DNA from: Devosia nitrariae
GTDB taxonomy: Bacteria; Pseudomonadota; Alphaproteobacteria; Rhizobiales; Devosiaceae
Length of the DNA: 64,000 nt
Assembly (NCBI RefSeq): GCF_030160115.1
Contig: NZ_BSNS01000020.1
Coordinates: 429,347 to 493,346 of the forward strand
Direction of reading: 5' to 3'
Of this stretch, positions 16,292-24,252 are shown piece by piece. The stretch's first letter is position 1, and each line of letters opens with the position of its first letter. Under the pieces are notes generated by a model, which worked only from the letters and a program-made list of their open reading frames with translations, was not told the origin of the DNA and made no database searches. A program made the position numbers and the translations under genes.

Positions 16292-17503
16292 TCAGGCCCG
16301 GTCGCGCCGTCTTCTCGTCAGAGCCGGCACGTATTCGAGGACGTAAAGGCCAAAGCCCGCCATCCAGCAGATGCCGCTCAAAGCCAGCAGTTCCTGGGTC
16401 AGCTCGGGCAGGATTGCTGTCAATGGCCGCGACAGCGCGGCCGTCAGCACCAGCAGATATGAAATGCCCGTCGTCGGGCTCGCCGCCAGCTCAAGCCCGG
16501 TATGACCACGCGTGGCGCGACTCATGATGGCCAGCGTCATCACGCCGATGCCGCCGGCAGTAAAGACGTGCAGGGCCGCGACGGGCTCAATCCAGCCGAA
16601 CTGGGCCATACCGGTGATGAGGAACCCGAGCGGCACAAACGCGTAACCGACGTGGAGCACAAGCACCAGGGCTTCCGCGCCCGTCTGCCAGCCTTGCCAG
16701 CGGGCGAGCCGCACGGCGTGCAGCGAGCCGGCCAGCGCGCACGCCGCCCCCGTCAACGGCGTTCCCGGCAGGAGGACCCAGAGCACCAGGGCAACGACGC
16801 CGGTAAGAAGGGTCGCTGTGTCGAAGTGAGCATAGGGCGCCGGCAGCGAGATGGCGTGCCGCTTGGCGAGCCAGTTGCGGGTAAAGCTCGGGACGACGCG
16901 CCCGCCGATGATGCTGATCAACATGACGTAGGCGCCGACCGCCAACCTGTTGGCGACGGCGACATCGCCGCCACGTGCGACCATCAGGTGAAACACGATA
17001 TTGGCGATTGCGAGGGCCGACAGACCCGCGAGCACCTTCAGGTCCTTCCACTTGCGCCCCACAATGATCTCGCGTGCGCAGATGGCCAGCAGTAGGGGCA
17101 GGAATGCGGCATCGATGGTGATGGAAGGGCCGATGCCGAGTTCGTCGGGAAGCAGCAGTGCGAGCCTGCCGGCGATCCACACGAGGACGAGCCCCACCAG
17201 CGGCCATCCCGAAACGGGCAGGCGCCCCGTCCAGTTGGGGGCCGCTGTCAGCAGGAAACCGGCGAGTGCCGCCGAGGAATAGCCAAAGAGCATCTCGTGG
17301 GCATGCCAGGCCGGCGCGCCGTAGCTGCCGCCAACCTCTGCCGCACCCGATAGTGCGGCAATCCACAAGCCCATGGCGGCGACCGCCCAGATGCCCGCGA
17401 GGAGGAAGAACGGCCGAAAGCCGTAGGAGAACAGTGCCGGCCCGGTACTGGCGATCCCGCGCGGGACGGGCTTTCTCTTGTCTGCGATGTCGGTGGTTGC
17501 CAT
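16292..17503 (-). CDS. nnrS: NnrS family membrane protein
   Basis: Polytopic membrane protein (403 residues, about 12 helices) of the NnrS family, described as heme- and copper-containing and linked to resistance to nitric oxide stress. Motifs seen: SYGFRPFFLLAGIWA near the N-terminus, WHAHEMLFGYSSAALAGFLLT, NWTGRLPVSGWP, FTRNWLAKRH and HVFTAGGIGVMTLAIMSRATRGHTG (written in part; conserved His and Arg). The start at 17503 has GAGGAG 7 nt upstream. A near-FNR site (17562-17575) lies 59 bp upstream. Adjacent to nnrR and nirK, which supports a role during nitrite reduction. Confidence 0.92.
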   Translation of the reverse strand: MATTDIADKRKPVPRGIASTGPALFSYGFRPFFLLAGIWAVAAMGLWIAALSGAAEVGGSYGAPAWHAHEMLFGYSSAALAGFLLTAAPNWTGRLPVSGWPLVGLVLVWIAGRLALLLPDELGIGPSITIDAAFLPLLLAICAREIIVGRKWKDLKVLAGLSALAIANIVFHLMVARGGDVAVANRLAVGAYVMLISIIGGRVVPSFTRNWLAKRHAISLPAPYAHFDTATLLTGVVALVLWVLLPGTPLTGAACALAGSLHAVRLARWQGWQTGAEALVLVLHVGYAFVPLGFLITGMAQFGWIEPVAALHVFTAGGIGVMTLAIMSRATRGHTGLELAASPTTGISYLLVLTAALSRPLTAILPELTQELLALSGICWMAGFGLYVLEYVPALTRRRRDRA

Positions 17504-17561
17504 GCAGGAGCTCCTCGAATTCACATCCGAATTGCCCTACATGCCCGCCACGGCACGTTCC

Positions 17562-17575
17562 TTGACCTGGCGCAA
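17562..17575 (-). promoter_or_regulatory. FNR/NnrR-type site upstream of nnrS
   Basis: TTGACCTGGCGCAA, matching TTG-N8-CAA with a weak right half, 59 bp upstream of the nnrS start. It shares the central CTGG with the nirK and ccoN sites. Confidence 0.55.
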
Positions 17576-17590
17576 CGACGCGGACGAAAG

Positions 17591-18286
17591 CTATTCGCCG
17601 CCTTTGGCGAGGGTCGCCAGCGCGCCCCTGTCGCGCACGACGAGTTTCTGTCTGCCGCCCTCGACGAAGCCTCGCGCTTCCCATCCGCTGAGGATGCGCG
17701 AAACCGTATGCAACGTAGTTCCAGTCATTTCTGCGATGTCCTGGCGCGTGATGGGGAAGTCTATGCGCACGCCATCGCCATCGGGCTTGCCGGCCTTTTC
17801 AGCCAGGCGAAGCACGGCGTGGGCGACGCGCCGCTCGACCGCCTCGGTCGCCATCTCGCGGATGCGCACATGCGCCTCCTGCAGACGCTGGCCCATCGAC
17901 TGCATGGCGTTGACGACGAGGTTCGGATTCTTCTCGACGAGTTCCTCCCACAGTGTGTCGGGCCAGGAGAGGACAAGGCTCTCGGCGGCCGCCACCGGCG
18001 TTCCTGGGTAGTCGTCGCGCTGGAGCGCCTTGGCGAAGCCGAAGATGTCGCCAGGGTGGACCATGCGCACAATGATCTGCTGCCCGTCAGGCGTGACCTG
18101 CATGACCTTGAGTCGGCCATGCAGGAGCAGGAAGAACGCTGTCGCCTTCTGCCCCTGCTCGAATACCGCTTCCCCGGCAGGCACACGACGGACGGTTGCC
18201 TGGTCCAGCATTCGGTCGAGATCGGCATCGCTCATTCGGGCAAACAGCGGCAGCGCCCGCACCAGGCTGCGATCAATTCCGGCCAC
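17591..18286 (-). CDS. nnrR: Crp/Fnr-family regulator, NnrR/DNR type
   Basis: 231-residue transcription regulator: cyclic-nucleotide-binding-like beta roll (about residues 20-120), dimer helix, then a winged HTH with ITRQDIAEMTGTTLHTVSRIL. The recognition helix carries HTVSR where FNR and FixK have E-x-x-S-R, as in NnrR-like regulators that answer to nitric oxide. No N-terminal Cys cluster is present, so it is not an Fe-S oxygen sensor. Start taken as GTG 18286 with GGAAG upstream; an upstream frame to 18406 is possible. It lies between nnrS and nirV-nirK and likely controls both. Confidence 0.88.
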   Translation of the reverse strand: MAGIDRSLVRALPLFARMSDADLDRMLDQATVRRVPAGEAVFEQGQKATAFFLLLHGRLKVMQVTPDGQQIIVRMVHPGDIFGFAKALQRDDYPGTPVAAAESLVLSWPDTLWEELVEKNPNLVVNAMQSMGQRLQEAHVRIREMATEAVERRVAHAVLRLAEKAGKPDGDGVRIDFPITRQDIAEMTGTTLHTVSRILSGWEARGFVEGGRQKLVVRDRGALATLAKGGE

Positions 18287-18363
18287 GGCAGGGCTTCCAT
18301 CGTTAGTCCGCGCTTGGACATATAGGATAGTTGCTGAGCGGGGCACTCGGCAATCCGCCGCAG

Positions 18364-19269
18364 TCAGCCGCCGAAGCCGGCCGCCAGAAGAATCTGCTCC
18401 AGCCAACTATGCCGACGCACCAACCTGAACCCGAGATTGTCGGGGGGTATGCCGACAGAGCATCCCCCGCTCTTGGCGTCGCGGATGAAGAAACTCATCG
18501 AGGCGCGATGCTGGCCGTCGAGCACACGGATGGTGCAGGCCGGTACCTCGCTGAGGACAGTACTCTCGGCATCAATGTGCACGCGCCGGTGGCAGGTCTG
18601 CGTCCACTCCCAGACATTGCCCCCCATGTCGGCGATGCCATTGGCGTTGATCCCGAAGCTGCCGAGCGGTTGTGGAACGCGGCTAGCATCAGTCTCGCGT
18701 GCCGCCTCCTTCTCGTACTTGGCGAGCCACAGTGCGGCGGGATCGTCGGTTGCCGCGATCCCCAGTGCCTCCGCCTCGAAGGTTTGCCCGGCGGCATAGG
18801 CCCATTCGCGATCGGTCGGCAGCTCCCAGTGTTCTCCGGTGCGCCCGCTGAGCCAGACGGCGTACGTAGTGGCGTCTTCGTAATTGACGCCGGTCACAGG
18901 TACATCACCCCCGCCGGCAAGCCGCGGCTCGGCAGGCTCGCAGGCTCCTTCGGCGACGCAAAGCGCATAGTCGGCGAGGCGCACCTGGTATTTCATGATC
19001 GCCACCGGCTGCAGCTCGACTGTCATCATCGGGGCGTCGATTGCCCGCTCGTCGCGAAAGAAGTGACCTTCGGGGCGGTAGGTGAAGCTGCCCGCCGGGA
19101 TCACGACGGTTTCGGGAGAGGCAACGGTGGCTGGCCGTATCGCGAACGTAAACGCTCCCAGTTGAACCGCGACCAGCACCAGCCCACAGGCAAGGAGCAA
19201 GGCCGGCAGCAGCAGGGACTTGGCAGCATTCTCGATCGGGTGGGTCACGGCAGCCACGGGGTGCCTCAT
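18364..19269 (-). CDS. nirV: NirV-like formylglycine-generating-enzyme domain protein
   Basis: 301-residue protein with an N-terminal membrane anchor (about residues 19-44) and a C-type lectin/formylglycine-generating-enzyme (SUMF1-like) fold. Motifs: VVIPAGSFTYRPEG, PVTGVNYEDATTYAVWLSGR, WELPTDREWAYAAG, NANGIADMGGNVWEWT and the terminal GFRLVRR. A gene of this type next to nirK is called nirV; its role in nitrite reduction is unclear. I chose ATG 19269 over the adjacent TTG. It follows nirK by 53 bp, with a hairpin between them. Confidence 0.88.
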   Translation of the reverse strand: MRHPVAAVTHPIENAAKSLLLPALLLACGLVLVAVQLGAFTFAIRPATVASPETVVIPAGSFTYRPEGHFFRDERAIDAPMMTVELQPVAIMKYQVRLADYALCVAEGACEPAEPRLAGGGDVPVTGVNYEDATTYAVWLSGRTGEHWELPTDREWAYAAGQTFEAEALGIAATDDPAALWLAKYEKEAARETDASRVPQPLGSFGINANGIADMGGNVWEWTQTCHRRVHIDAESTVLSEVPACTIRVLDGQHRASMSFFIRDAKSGGCSVGIPPDNLGFRLVRRHSWLEQILLAAGFGG

Positions 19270-19280
19270 CAATGAAAAGT

Positions 19281-19309
19281 GGCTGCACGACCGGTCATGC
19301 CGTGCAGCC
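19281..19309 (-). terminator. Hairpin between nirK and nirV
   Basis: Inverted repeat GGCTGCACG / CGTGCAGCC (9 bp each) with an 11-nt loop, lying after the nirK stop and 11 bp before the nirV ATG. A short T-rich run (CTTTTCATT) follows in the direction of transcription. It may attenuate read-through into nirV or stabilise nirK mRNA. Confidence 0.55.
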
Positions 19310-19322
19310 CAGTTGCGGCCGA

Positions 19323-20447
19323 TCAGAGCGGGTTAGGGGCGTAGACGCTCGTCATCAGATCGTCGTTCCACTCGCCGGTCACCTTGAGGTGAGCGGCCGC
19401 GCCGAGTTCGAATGCCTCGATCAGGTTGTGGTTGACGTAGGCATAGACCCCCGGCTGGAGGAAGGTGTAGAGCGCTGCGCCGGCTGTTCCACCCGGAATC
19501 AGCCAGGTCTCGAGGTCCACCTCTGGCCGGTTGCGGAACTTGCCGGTCGCCCAGACATAGTCGCCATGGCCGCCGATCAAGTGAGGCCGCGTGTCGCGAG
19601 TGGCCACGGCATGGACGATCAGCACCCGCTCGCCGACGGCAGCAGTCAGGGCGTTTTCGCCGGTCAGCGCACCGACCTTGCCGTTGAACACCACATGGCT
19701 GGGGGTCAGCTTGCGCATCACGTCGAGCGTGTCGGCATAGCCGTCGCCGATGCTCTCGTAGCTCTTGAAGTTGCCCGCTTCGTCGCGTGGAACGTAGAAA
19801 TCCTGCTCGCCGATGTAGAAGACACGGTCGTAGGCAAGGGGGTTGCCCTCGTGGTCCTTCAGACCGTCGCGCGGCAGCACCATGATGGCGCCGTTCATAC
19901 CCGAGGTCACGTGCCAGGGCACCATGCCTTCGTGGGCGCAATGATAGACGAAGACGCCGGCCCGCGTTGCCTTGAAGCGCAGCACCGCCTTCTCGCCCGG
20001 GTTGATATTGGTCAGCCCGGCACCGCCAAGCGCACCCGTCGCGGCGTGGAAGTCGATGTTGTGCGGCATCATATTCGCCTCGGGGTTAACGAGGGTCAGC
20101 TCCACATAGTCGCCCTCGTGCACCACCATCAGCGGACCAGGCACCGAACCATTAAAGGTCATCGCCCAGAGCTTGGTGCCCTCGTAGTCGACCTCGTGCA
20201 GCTTCTCCTCGATCGTGAGGGTGAACTCGACGATCTTGGGCCCCCCGCTGGCAATCTGCTCATGCGGGTGCGCAAAAGGCGGTGGAAGCAGTTCGACCTT
20301 CTCGCGCCGGAGCGTGCTCAGATCCACCGGTGCGGCTTCGGCTTCCTGGGCGGCCGCGGGCAACATTGTGCTGAGCTGGGCCACGGTGCCAGCGGCCATC
20401 GCGCCCACAAGTAAAGCCCGGCGCGTAACTCCGTGTATATTTGTCAT
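19323..20447 (-). CDS. nirK: Copper-containing nitrite reductase
   Basis: Periplasmic two-domain cupredoxin that reduces nitrite to NO. The 374-residue protein starts with a Tat-type signal (TRRALLVGAMAAG, cleavage near AAAQEAEA). Ligands follow the class spacing: type 1 copper His129, Cys170, His179, Met184; type 2 copper His134, His169 and a later His in the C-terminal domain; catalytic Asp132 in HNIDFH. ATG 20447 follows GGAGATAAGA. An FNR-type site lies 75 bp upstream. It faces the pseudoazurin gene, its likely electron donor, across a shared promoter region. Confidence 0.97.
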   Translation of the reverse strand: MTNIHGVTRRALLVGAMAAGTVAQLSTMLPAAAQEAEAAPVDLSTLRREKVELLPPPFAHPHEQIASGGPKIVEFTLTIEEKLHEVDYEGTKLWAMTFNGSVPGPLMVVHEGDYVELTLVNPEANMMPHNIDFHAATGALGGAGLTNINPGEKAVLRFKATRAGVFVYHCAHEGMVPWHVTSGMNGAIMVLPRDGLKDHEGNPLAYDRVFYIGEQDFYVPRDEAGNFKSYESIGDGYADTLDVMRKLTPSHVVFNGKVGALTGENALTAAVGERVLIVHAVATRDTRPHLIGGHGDYVWATGKFRNRPEVDLETWLIPGGTAGAALYTFLQPGVYAYVNHNLIEAFELGAAAHLKVTGEWNDDLMTSVYAPNPL

Positions 20448-20521
20448 TCTTATCTCCATGGCTGCCGGTAGGAACGCCCTTACCTGCAGGATGGAAAATA
20501 TAGCAGCTGTGGCTAGCATCT

Positions 20522-20535
20522 TTGATCTGGAGCAA
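20522..20535 (-). promoter_or_regulatory. FNR/NnrR-type site upstream of nirK
   Basis: TTGATCTGGAGCAA: perfect left half and degenerate right half (AGCAA), 75 bp from the nirK ATG. Suited to NnrR, which tolerates TTG-N8-CAA. Confidence 0.7.
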
Positions 20536-20579
20536 AGTCGTTTGCCTTTGTCGACGGCTGTCAGTTTTCGCCTTTTTGT

Positions 20580-20593
20580 TTGATTTGGATCAA
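20580..20593 (+). promoter_or_regulatory. FNR/FixK-type site upstream of pseudoazurin
   Basis: TTGATTTGGATCAA, a perfect palindrome 77 bp upstream of the pseudoazurin ATG and 58 bp from the nirK site, so the two divergent genes each have their own box. Confidence 0.78.
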
Positions 20594-20670
20594 CGTGACA
20601 GCAGGGCGTGATTCACTAGGTGTGCCGGCCGGAGAGGTTTCTCGACGGCCTGCATACAAGGAGAACAGCA

Positions 20671-21117
20671 ATGCGAAACATTTTCGGGGTCGGTATCGCG
20701 GGGGCTGCGATCGCGCTATTTGCCGCTATGCCGGCAGTGGCCGCCAACTATGAGGTGCAGATGCTCAACAAGGGCGCGACGGGCACAATGGTCTTCGAAC
20801 CCGCGTTCGTGCAGATCCAGCCGGGCGATACGGTGACGTTCGTTCCGACGGACAAGGGCCACAATGTCGAAACCATTGCCGGCATGCTGCCGGTTGGCGC
20901 AGAGGCGTTCAAAAGCGGGTTCAATGAAGAGGTCACGGTCACCTTCGACGTGCCAGGCGCCTATGGCATAAAATGCACGCCGCACTTCGCCATGGGCATG
21001 GCCGCACTGATCCTGGTTGGTGACGATCCCGCCAATCTCGAAGAGGTGAAGGCAACGTCGGTACCCAAAAAGGTCGAAGAGCGCTTCGGCGCCGTCTATG
21101 CCGAACTCGGTCTCTGA
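20671..21117 (+). CDS. paz: Pseudoazurin
   Basis: Periplasmic blue copper protein that donates electrons to NirK. The 148-residue precursor has a Sec signal peptide ending AMPAVAANYEV (cleavage near residue 25). Copper ligands match pseudoazurin spacing: His64 (KGHNVE), Cys102 and His105 (KCTPHF), Met110. ATG 20671 is preceded by AAGGAGAA. Divergent from nirK, with its own FNR-type site, and followed by a strong terminator hairpin, so it is probably monocistronic. Confidence 0.95.
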   Translation: MRNIFGVGIAGAAIALFAAMPAVAANYEVQMLNKGATGTMVFEPAFVQIQPGDTVTFVPTDKGHNVETIAGMLPVGAEAFKSGFNEEVTVTFDVPGAYGIKCTPHFAMGMAALILVGDDPANLEEVKATSVPKKVEERFGAVYAELGL

Positions 21118-21141
21118 CGCAGCGTCTGATGAAGAATGTCG

Positions 21142-21169
21142 GCCCCGCGGCACTCCGCGGGGCTTGTTT
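21142..21169 (+). terminator. Rho-independent terminator after pseudoazurin
   Basis: Perfect 9-bp stem GCCCCGCGG / CCGCGGGGC with a CACT loop, then TTGTTTA. It lies 24 bp after the stop codon of the pseudoazurin gene. Confidence 0.8.
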
Positions 21170-21259
21170 AAATGGTGATGGCCTTGCCCGAGGTCGGGCC
21201 TACAGTGATGACTCGCTAGTTTGGCATGATCACACCATCGAGTTCTCGCCAATGCCGAA

Positions 21260-21273
21260 TTGAGCAGGATCAA
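21260..21273 (+). promoter_or_regulatory. FNR-type site upstream of SRPBCC gene
   Basis: TTGAGCAGGATCAA, one mismatch in the left half, 52 bp upstream of the SRPBCC protein start. Confidence 0.6.
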
Positions 21274-21325
21274 TCCATCGTCTGCAGACCCATGCTCGGT
21301 TGGAGTTTTCCTCCGGGAGGACGCC

Positions 21326-21838
21326 ATGAGCTCCTATAGCAGATACGCCGAGGCGTTGGGCAGGGTGAACGCTCCAGTCGCCACCCTGTTCGACTTCCTC
21401 GACGACCAGTCGAACCTCTCCGCCCACATGAGCAAGCCGTCGGGCATGATGCTCGGCTCGACCATGGAAATCTACATGGACGCCGATCGCACGCGCCGGG
21501 TCGGCTCGAAATTTGGGTTCAGCGGACGCCTGTTAGGCGTGCCGCTGGCGGTGGCAGAAGTCGTCATCGCCCGCGACCCCCCGATCAGCAAGCGCTGGGA
21601 GACGATGACGGAGCCCCGGCTCTGGGTCATCGGCCGGTACGAGATGGGGTTCCGGCTGACGCCCGAGCGAGACGGAACCAGGCTGCAGGTGGACATAAGC
21701 TACGACCTGCCGGCGCGGGGACTGCCGCGCGCTCTCGGCCTCCTGTTTGGCGGCATCTATGCCCACTGGTGCACGCGGCAGATGGTTTCCGATGCGCGCG
21801 CGCATTTCGCACATCCGGGATTGGCCCGGGCGTCTTAG
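21326..21838 (+). CDS. SRPBCC (START-like) family protein
   Basis: 170-residue cytosolic protein with the SRPBCC hydrophobic-ligand fold: an N-terminal NAPVATLFDFLDDQSNLSAHM helix, central strands TRRVGSKFGFSGRLLGVPL, and the C-terminal helix region YDLPARGLPRALGLL. Ligand unknown. ATG 21326 follows GGGAGG with 5-nt spacing, and an FNR-type box lies 52 bp upstream. It ends immediately before the stop of the convergent P-type ATPase gene with no terminator between. A role in membrane-lipid or polyketide-type ligand handling cannot be assigned. Confidence 0.75.
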   Translation: MSSYSRYAEALGRVNAPVATLFDFLDDQSNLSAHMSKPSGMMLGSTMEIYMDADRTRRVGSKFGFSGRLLGVPLAVAEVVIARDPPISKRWETMTEPRLWVIGRYEMGFRLTPERDGTRLQVDISYDLPARGLPRALGLLFGGIYAHWCTRQMVSDARAHFAHPGLARAS

Positions 21839-24241
21839 CTAGTTCTGCACCGCCGGCTGCAGCGAAGCTGCCGCGGCAGTTTGCTCTGTCCGGCCAATCC
21901 CCTCCAGCCGCAGACGCTTGAGCAGGAGCGCGTTGACTGCCACAAGAGCAGAACTGCCCGACATGGCAAGCGCCGCGACCTGCGGGCTGAGCAGGAATGG
22001 ATAAAGCACTCCCGCCGCGATCGGGAAGGCAATGAGGTTGTAGCCGATGGCCCACCAGAGATTCTGGTGCATCTTGCGCAGCGTCGCCTTCGACAGGATC
22101 ATCGCGCCGACGACGTCGTAGGGGTCGCTCTTCATCAGCACCACGTCGGCGCTTTCGATCGCAACGTCCGTACCAGCCCCGATGGCAAAACCGACGTCGG
22201 CCTGCGTCAAGGCCGGTGCGTCGTTGACGCCGTCGCCGACCATGCCGACCATCAACCCCTGCTCCTGCAGCTGCCTGATCTTTTCCGCCTTCTGTCCAGG
22301 CAGGACATCGGCGAGGATGATGTCGATCCCCAGCATGCCGGCAATCCGCTTGGCTGTGCCTTCGTTGTCGCCGGTAAGCATGGCGATCCGCACGCCGTGT
22401 TCGTGAAGCCTGGCGATCGTTGCGGCGGAGGTTGGACGCGGCGCATCGGCGACCGTTATGAGACCGTCCAGACGGCCGGCACGCGCGACATAGGTCACGG
22501 TGCGGCCTTCGCCCATAAGAGCTTCTACACGGGCAAAGAGATCGCCCATCTCGACGGCATTCTCATCCATCAGGCGCCGGTTGCCGATCAGCACAGTCGC
22601 GTTCTCGACCTGCGCACTGGCGCCGCGCCCATCCATATAGTGGAACCGGCGCAGGTCCGGCCAGACCAGACCTTCGGCCCGCTCGCGGATGGCCAGTGCA
22701 ATGGGATGATCGGAATTCTCTTCGACGGCTGCAGCGAGGGCGAGCAGGTGGTCTTTGCTAATGCCTGCGGCAGGCACGACGTCTATCACCTTGGGCTGGC
22801 CCATGGTGAGCGTGCCGGTCTTGTCGAAGACAATCACGTTGAGTTTGGTGGCTTGCTCGAGCGCGGAAGCGTTCTTGAAGAGGATGCCGTGAGTGGCGCC
22901 CAGCCCTGTTCCGACCATCACTGCCATTGGGGTGGCGAGACCCAGGGCGTCCGGGCAGGCGATAACGAAGACGGTGATGGTGAGGGTGAGCGCAAAGAGG
23001 AGCGGCTGGCCCATACCCCAGAACCACACCACGAATGTCAGCAGGCCGATGACGATGGCGGCGAGCACCAGCCACTGCGAGGCGCGGTCGGCGAGTAGTT
23101 GCGCGGGCGCTTTGGAGTTCTGCGCCTCCTGCACCAGCTTGACCATCTGGGCCAGGGCCGTATCGGCCCCGACCTTAGTCGAGCGATAACGCAGAGTGCC
23201 GCTCTTGTTGATGGACGCCCCGATCACCTGGTCGCCGACCGTCTTGGTCACCGGCAGCGACTCTCCGGTCAGCATCGATTGATCGACGGTCGACTCTCCC
23301 TCGATCACCTCCCCGTCGACCGGCAGTTTGTTGCCGGGCCTGAGCACGACGATGTCGCCGACCACCACTCCGGAAGTGGCAACTTCGATCTCCCGCCCGT
23401 CACGCAGCACCGTCGCCTTTGGCGGGGCGAGGTCGAGCAAGGCCCTTATCGCGGCCGATGCGCCGGCGCGCGCGCGCATTTCGAGCCAGTGGCCGAGGAG
23501 GATGAAAACCAGCAGCACCGACGCAGCCTCGTAGAACTGCTCGCCTCCGTAGATGAACGTCGAGCCGACGCTGAACAGGTAGCCGGTGCCGACGCTGAGC
23601 ATGACCAGCACCGCCATGTTGAGGATGCCGTTGCACAGGGCCCGCACCGCGGCGACAAGGAACGGCCACACCGGCCAGAGAATTGCCGCGCTCGCCAGGA
23701 CGAACATGGTGACGTCCATGCTGAGCCCGAACGGTGGCTCGAACACCGGCGGCGCCAGGCCCATGGGATCAAGCGCGAAGATGGGAAGCGTGAACAAGAG
23801 GCTCACGAGGAACCGGTTGCGCATGTCACGCACCATCTCATCCATGCTCATGCCGGCACCATGGCCCATCTCATGGGCCATCGGATCATGACTCGGGGCT
23901 GGAGCGGCCGGTTTGGTATCGGATCCGGCGTGCCCGGCATGCACATGCCCGGCATGTGCATGAGCCGCTTCACCCGTCTGAGTCGGTTCGACCAGCCTTT
24001 CACCGGGAACGCAAACGTGCCTCGGGGCGACCTCTCCGCGGCAGTGGAAGCCGCAGGCGCGGACCTGCTCGGCGAGGCGTTCAGGATTGGTGATGGTCTC
24101 GTCGAAGTCGACGCTGACCGTGCTCGAGCCGGCGTTGATGGCGACACGGTCGACCCCGTCGAAGGATGTCAAACGTTTTTCCACGGCGGCAAAGCCGAGA
24201 ATGCTGAGGAGGTCGGCGACATCGAGTGTGACCGTCTTCAT
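21839..24241 (-). CDS. Heavy-metal P-type ATPase with CPD motif
   Basis: 800-residue P1B-type ATPase, likely a copper exporter. The N-terminus (residues 1-70) is HMA-like in fold but lacks CxxC; instead it has Cys63, Cys67 and Cys77, then a His-rich linker (HAHAGHVHAGHAG, about 94-106). The membrane motif is CPD (429-431) in place of the usual CPC, CPH or SPC. Phosphorylation Asp473 in DKTGT, TGES near 325-328 and GDGVNDAPA are intact. ATG 24241 has GAGGCGGGAC upstream and lies 11 bp after the multicopper oxidase stop. Last gene of a five-gene operon. The metal is inferred from the neighbours. Confidence 0.88.
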   Translation of the reverse strand: MKTVTLDVADLLSILGFAAVEKRLTSFDGVDRVAINAGSSTVSVDFDETITNPERLAEQVRACGFHCRGEVAPRHVCVPGERLVEPTQTGEAAHAHAGHVHAGHAGSDTKPAAPAPSHDPMAHEMGHGAGMSMDEMVRDMRNRFLVSLLFTLPIFALDPMGLAPPVFEPPFGLSMDVTMFVLASAAILWPVWPFLVAAVRALCNGILNMAVLVMLSVGTGYLFSVGSTFIYGGEQFYEAASVLLVFILLGHWLEMRARAGASAAIRALLDLAPPKATVLRDGREIEVATSGVVVGDIVVLRPGNKLPVDGEVIEGESTVDQSMLTGESLPVTKTVGDQVIGASINKSGTLRYRSTKVGADTALAQMVKLVQEAQNSKAPAQLLADRASQWLVLAAIVIGLLTFVVWFWGMGQPLLFALTLTITVFVIACPDALGLATPMAVMVGTGLGATHGILFKNASALEQATKLNVIVFDKTGTLTMGQPKVIDVVPAAGISKDHLLALAAAVEENSDHPIALAIRERAEGLVWPDLRRFHYMDGRGASAQVENATVLIGNRRLMDENAVEMGDLFARVEALMGEGRTVTYVARAGRLDGLITVADAPRPTSAATIARLHEHGVRIAMLTGDNEGTAKRIAGMLGIDIILADVLPGQKAEKIRQLQEQGLMVGMVGDGVNDAPALTQADVGFAIGAGTDVAIESADVVLMKSDPYDVVGAMILSKATLRKMHQNLWWAIGYNLIAFPIAAGVLYPFLLSPQVAALAMSGSSALVAVNALLLKRLRLEGIGRTEQTAAAASLQPAVQN

Positions 24242-24252
24242 CTTGTCCCGCC

